Assembly: GCF_009727055.1 (NCBI RefSeq)
Contig: NC_052358.1
Location: forward strand, 43,998,590 to 44,062,589
DNA: 64,000 nucleotides
Direction: 5' to 3'
Origin: Benincasa hispida
Taxonomy: Eukaryota > Streptophyta > Magnoliopsida > Cucurbitales > Cucurbitaceae
Position numbers and translations under genes: made by a program
Notes under the pieces: model-generated
Seen by the model: only the letters and a program-made list of their open reading frames with translations
What the model was told of the DNA's origin: nothing
Databases searched by the model: none
Shown here: in pieces, positions 59,417 through 64,000 of the stretch
Numbering within the stretch: position 1 is the first letter of the stretch
Layout: each line of letters starts with the position of its first letter

Positions 59417-61342
59417 AGAAATTTCATCCTTGAAATTTTCTACAAGGGTATTAACTGAATAATTGGGGATATTTGCTTCTCATATGCTCTTCTGTGTCCC
59501 ATGTGGCTTCCTCAATGCCATGATTCCTCCATAACACCTTTACTAAAGGTATCGTCTTGTTTCTCAGCACTTGCTCTTTTCTGTCAAGAATCTCTGCCAG
59601 TTCTTAATGTGATGAAATAATGATGTAGAATGCGATGGTGGAATATGCGTTGTGCATGCAAGTTTTCTCAGCAAAATCCAAGTATAAATCCTACTGAGTT
59701 GCCTGGTAAGCTCAGGTTCGAACACAGGGACTGAGGAAAACAGTATGCGATGGTAATTTTAGATCACTTTACGGTAACAAATAAATCAATGGTTTGGTTG
59801 GTATGTTGTTTGAAGTATAAATTTTATGTGGCAGAAATTGAGAAAAGAGTTAATAATATGAAAGATGCGATGAGTATGCGGGGGAATAAGTTGAGAAGGG
59901 ATTTAGCTAACATTTCCTAAGGTTGCGTTCATGTTATGCGATCATGCTACATGCATACAACAACAAGTCACCTCTGAATGCAAATGCTACGGCTTCTAGT
60001 TTTAGAACGCATGCGATGTATGCAATGATGTCTATAGGACTTACATCTAAGCCTCTATTCTTGTCTATGTGATGACGAATGGCACACACATACACAAGGC
60101 GACCGCATACTACCATAACCTATCTCTAGGGTGCATGCGATGCATGTTGGCAAATAGAGCTTATCTTTAAGTCTCTATCTCTTGCTTATGCAGATCTAAT
60201 CTTGCTTTCTCAAGTCTAGAATCTAACCTAGCTCTCTTAAGTCTTAGGTTCTTTCTTTAGACTCTCTCTCGAGTAGCTCTAAAGGGGTGATGGAAGCAGC
60301 ATAAGACAAGATGATCGCATGCAATAAAGATTCTAGGTCATGTTAGCTAAGTACTTCTCAACCCATTCGAAAGTTTAGTTACTCATGCGTATTGCACAGA
60401 GAGCGAACAGATGCAGAAATGCAATTTTCATTCTAAGTACAAAATGACAATGTGAAATAAGGATAAAGAGCCTGGTAGCAATTTCTTGCTACCCAAGGCT
60501 TTTACACTGTTCTTCTCTACTCTGCTCAAAAGATATTCTTGCTCTCGCAAGAGTCGACCCTTTCTCTGTTTTCGCACTCCCTAGCACTCTTTGGAGCTGA
60601 CCAGGATGATCTTCCGGCATCTTTTCCCTTCTCTCGCTTCTGCCTTCTAAGTATAAAGAAACTAAGAACTAAGGCTAACTATCTTCTATATGGCTCAACT
60701 GGAATGAAAAACCGAACTACTTCAATGAAGGTGGCCTTCAGTATTTATAGGGCTTCAAGGTGAAGGGCTTTTTCTCTCTTATGATTGCACTGATGGGATG
60801 ACGTTAATTCTCTGTCTAATGCACCGAATAATTGTCACCGAAAAGTTGAGTGTACTTGCTACAATGTCGTTAACGACTTGTTAACTTAATTCGGAATCGA
60901 CCATCATCAGCTTTTTGTCCCATCGTGATTTATTAACCTTTCGCCTTGATGTGCTGGCTCTATGCGACACCTTCTTGAGCAGATTTTCATGAACGCAAAC
61001 GATTGCATAGCCTTGTGGTCGCAATCTCTTAATTCGCTCGGACGTTAATTTCTTTGAATCGCAATTCCGCCTTGTGCCAACGCATTTTCTACACAAAATA
61101 CATAAGTTAACTATTTTTAATGCGATGGGCGCATGCGATTGCAATGTTATAAACTTAACGCTTTTGGACGCAATTTCATATATTTTTACCATCGCAATCT
61201 TTCATTGTTTTATAACTTTGAGCTGTAATAACGTGCATTTCTGCCCATTATCAGTTCTTCCTTGTATGATAGATTTTCCTTTAACTGCACTGGCTGCTCA
61301 GGTAACACATGGGTAGGATCTGGCACATACTTTCTCAACATT
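59417..61342 (-). pseudogene. C-terminal end of a gypsy chromovirus polyprotein, split by a solo LTR
   Basis: Read on the minus strand from about 61342: MLRKYVPDPTHVLPEQPVQL, then, after the nested solo LTR, LAEILDRKEQVLRNKTIPLV, KVLWRNHGIEEATWDTEEHM and RSKYPQLF. This is the integrase tail and chromodomain-like end of Tekay/Del-type elements. The upstream polymerase domains are missing because the sequence changes at about 61343 to MULE-like repeat. The polypurine tract and 3' LTR follow in the expected order. Apart from the insertion no stop is visible in this short stretch. Confidence 0.85.
59605..61253 (-). mobile_element. Athila-type solo LTR (G3) in the chromovirus pol end
   Basis: Minus strand starts TGATAATGGGCAGAAATGCA at 61253 and ends CATTA at 59605. 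It is flanked by GTTCT at 59600-59604 and 61254-61258. It is 1649 bp and splits the chromovirus reading between KEE and LAEIL. Confidence 0.9.
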
Positions 61343-62724
61343 AAGATATTAGTGTTTACCATTGAAGTCTAACACTCACTATCTGAGATAGACAGAGATA
61401 GCCCTCTCTATCTTAAATAGACAGTGATAGTGCTCTACCACTTTCTATTCAGATAAATAAAGATAGTGCTCTATGTTTGTCTATCTCAATTCAAAGTTAT
61501 CAATAATAGATCCACTCCGATAAACAAGTATATATTGATGTTAAAGTTTTTCTATAGTTGCTAAAGTTCCTAAGACATATAGTGCTAATAGAAGAAGATA
61601 ATGAACAAAACATGTTAATTTTATAAATTCCAGAAGTAGTTGATTGTCAATGAGTAGAAAGAAACTTACAAATTGTATAAAGTTGAAACTAAGTACAAAG
61701 AAATGTTCAATTTGAAGCTTTACAAACTGTATAAAGTAATTCTACAATCAAGATTGAGACTGAGATTGAGATTGAGATTTAGGTTGAAATTGAGTTAGAG
61801 AAATGTTTAAGCTAAAGCTTGGAGCAATGTCTGTCATCAATTTTGCATACTCTTGAGTTGAAGTTCGAGGTTGACTTCGTTCTTCTTCTCAGGTTTCTTC
61901 CTAATATTCTTTGCATATATTCTTTTAGTTGGTTTTCGTTGTCTCTTTAGTCTCTCCTTTTGAAAGTGTGTGTCTTCTAACACCTTTGGCCTAAACTTTT
62001 TACATTTTCCCTACTCTTGCTGCTTTCCCTTCTATTTTCTCTTTTTCCTTTTGTTTAATTCTCTTCATCTGTATCCTCTCCACTATCAGTTTCCTCTTCT
62101 ATTTCATCTTCCTCATCAACAAATTGCTTTCGCTTCTGGTTTCTCTTTGGTATCTCCTTCTGAAAGCGAATCTCTTCACTCTCTTCCTTATCAGTATCTT
62201 GCTCTTCATTATGCTCTTCTTGAACTTGTTCCTCCTCATTTTGCTCATTTTCTACTTGATTCGCATTTACTTTCTCTTGGTCTTCTTCTAGATGCTCTTC
62301 ATCTACTTTCTGTTGCGCTTCATCTTTTTTCTCTTTCTCAATTTTCTCTTCTTCACTGATTTTCTGCAAGAAAATATTAAAGTTCATAAGAAGAACACTG
62401 AATAATAGACAATGATAGTCCACTATCATTGTCTATCAACACATATATAAACAATGATATTTATCTTTTTTTCATTTCTATGTTTAGATATTCTTTCTCT
62501 TTTTTTGATTTTCTTCTTGTTTAACTTCTTCTACTTTAGTTTCTTGTTGTTCTTTATCTGTTTCAGCATCTTCTTCAATCTCATCTTTTTCCTTTTCAGT
62601 TTCAGTTTCATTGTCTTCTTCAATTCATCTACCTACAAGCATATGATAGAAAGTAAGAATCACTGTCTATACTAGATAGACAGTGATAGAGGACTATCAC
62701 TATCTATCTCAGATAGACAAAGAT
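61343..62724. mobile_element. Second MULE-like piece with GATAGA arrays
   Basis: GATAGACAGAGATAG-type words at 61380-61500 and 62405-62720 frame a stretch that shares CAAAGTTATCAATAATAGAT with the 3' side of the first MULE. A short iteration of GAGATTGAGATT lies near 61758. No transposase motif is present, so it is either a non-autonomous or a truncated copy. Confidence 0.5.
62043..62429 (-). CDS. Acidic, Glu/Lys-rich coiled-coil-like open frame of unknown function
   Basis: An open frame from 62429 encodes a stretch very rich in Glu, Asp, Lys and Gln (EEEKIEKEKKDEAQQ, EEDEIEEETDSGEDTDEEN). It continues upstream near 62520-62660 in a related but stop-containing Lys/Glu-rich text, so it may be an exon of a larger decayed gene. 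Low complexity makes any function call unsafe. It lies inside MULE-like repeat; acidic proteins and captured host genes do occur in cucurbit MULEs, but nothing here proves that. It could be chance openness of a pyrimidine-rich strand. Confidence 0.3.
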
Positions 62725-62869
62725 TGTTGGGTTTTATGTTTTAAAACTCGTGGTCTGTAAACGTTAAACACATTCTATTACTAATAAAGATGTAACTGAG
62801 GTTTATTCGATAAAGTTGTTATTGAATATGTGAATTGCATATTTTGTTTTAGAAAATCCTAAATTCAAT
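62725..62869 (+). mobile_element. Start of a D-family LTR
   Basis: TGTTGGGTTTTATGTTTTAA, then TCTATTACTAATAAAGATG and TTGAATATGTGAATTGCAT, match the start of the solo LTR at 40242-42156 in the opposite orientation. It is interrupted by the next LTR. Confidence 0.75.
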
Positions 62870-64000
62870 TGAAGGAAATCAGAAGCGAGATTTCCATGAG
62901 CAGCAGAACAAGATTATTCCAAATCACAATCATGAATGAACAATACATTTACAGTCGACTTCCAAACAAGTAGTTATACAATTCATACAGAAATTACAAC
63001 ATGAAAGTCACAAATGCACAAAAGGAACAACCGTACTAACAATGGAAGAAGCATCTCCACGCTCGGTTATGCATGATCGCTCGAACAACAGTAACCACGA
63101 ACGCTCAATCTACATGACCACAACATCGTAGCAACACAGCACGAACACTTCGCGTTCATCCTCAACGATCGCCTTGGTCACGAACAGCCTCCACAGCACC
63201 ATAAACGACCTCCAGAAAACCTCGACGGCGTCGAGTTGAGTATGACACCACCAACAAGGCTACTTTGGTATTCTCAGTGTGAGAATCCAGAGGGTGGGCT
63301 TTGTTCGGACTTGGTATGAGGCAGATGAAGGAGGAAACACTGATCACGTACACGACTAGGCAAGTGAAAGATGGCGGAGACATATCGTATAGGTCGATGC
63401 CCAATCGTTTAGATAAAGCTAAGCGATCGTCTAGCAAAAGCTATGCGATCGTTTAGCTTGATCTGTCGCCTACAGACTCTGCACGATCGTTTACTTAGGG
63501 CAAGCGATTGTCTAACAAAACTATGTGATCGTTTAGTAAATACTGCACGATCGTTTAGCTCGCCACTACACGATCGTTTAGCTCACCTAGCTGTCGTTTA
63601 GTAAATCTGTATTTACTTGACGACTCCGTGAGTTTCTTTTGCAGGAGAGAGAAAACTCAAAACTTTTTCAATCATTTAAAAAACCTTTTTTTTTTCAAAA
63701 TAGGAAAACCAATTTTCTTTTAAACTCACGGTTACCATGATTCAATAACCACCCACTACTTTGGTTATTTAAAAGAAAAAGAATTAATTATCAAATAATT
63801 AATATAATTATAAATATAAATGATAACCAACTTATCATACTATATTTATAATCTATAGTTTTAATATTTCATCTTATGAAACATATAAACCATAGTTCTT
63901 TTTCTATTCCATGGTACTTAATGTAAATATCATTTACATCAATCTTCCACTAGATGTATCTTATACATCATACCGATTATATCATATATAATAAAAATAC
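62870..64000 (-). mobile_element. B-family LTR, continues beyond the window
   Basis: TGAAGGAAATCAGAAGCGAG and CCATGAGCAGCAGAAC match the end of the solo LTR at 36695. The body (GGTTACCATGATTC, TAACCAACTTATCATA) follows the same order. At least eight CGATCGTTTAG-type words lie at 63390-63600. Confidence 0.85.

Noticed and set aside
61970..62359. 129-codon leucine/phenylalanine-rich plus-strand frame
   Set aside because: Antisense of the acidic frame; a pyrimidine-rich strand naturally gives Leu, Phe, Ser and Pro codons.

Overview
This window is plant nuclear DNA. It is AT-rich, has two spliced genes with GT-AG introns, and is otherwise mostly stacked LTR retrotransposons, Mutator-like elements (MULEs), a CACTA relic, small foldback elements and one LINE tail. 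The palindromic GATAGA/TCTATC repeats and the composition of the genes suggest a cucurbit with a fairly large genome. That placement is inference from recalled repeat types, not a search result.

Host genes. (1) A two-exon plant defensin on the minus strand (3555-3908) lies in a frame that no long open reading frame reveals. (2) A ten-coding-exon DDT/WHIM-domain chromatin protein on the minus strand (25701-32475) has an extra 5' UTR exon near 33.3-33.4 kb. Its coding exons sum to 2136 bp, exactly 712 codons. I found no other intact host gene.

Layout. 0-6 kb: CACTA transposase relic, LTR fragment with primer-binding site, 63-bp tandem repeat, defensin gene, CACTA end. 6.2-21.8 kb: a nested stack. 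A Tat-type gypsy remnant (E) is hit by a solo LTR (19007-20908) and by a large Copia element A (6382-18991, target duplication TTGAC). A's 5' LTR holds a further solo LTR (15386-17574, containing the 638-base N gap). A's left side is scrambled: part of its 3' LTR, an inverted LTR piece, and an LTR of another family that cuts the reverse transcriptase. 21.8-25.5 kb: AT-rich spacer with foldback elements. 25.5-33.4 kb: the DDT gene, with a LINE tail in intron 2. 34.5-46.1 kb: a MULE with a broken transposase, disrupted by three solo LTRs with perfect 5-bp target duplications, and containing dense GATAGA arrays and a 67-bp-arm hairpin. 46.1-51 kb: head-to-head Copia LTRs joined through their polypurine-tract flanks. 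51-53.3 kb: Athila-type gypsy 5' LTR and gag. 53.3-61.3 kb: an inverted pair of chromovirus LTRs with a pol tail, hit by two more Athila-type solo LTRs. 61.3-64 kb: a second MULE-like piece, then two LTR fragments running off the window.

The elements are explained by insertion order and LTR-LTR recombination, not by functional cooperation. Seven solo LTRs with exact 5-bp duplications give a readable insertion history. The most useful biology is the defensin (histidine-rich, with an extra cysteine before the mature domain), the complete DDT gene model, and the unexplained palindromic GATAGA sequence shared by MULEs and small foldback elements.
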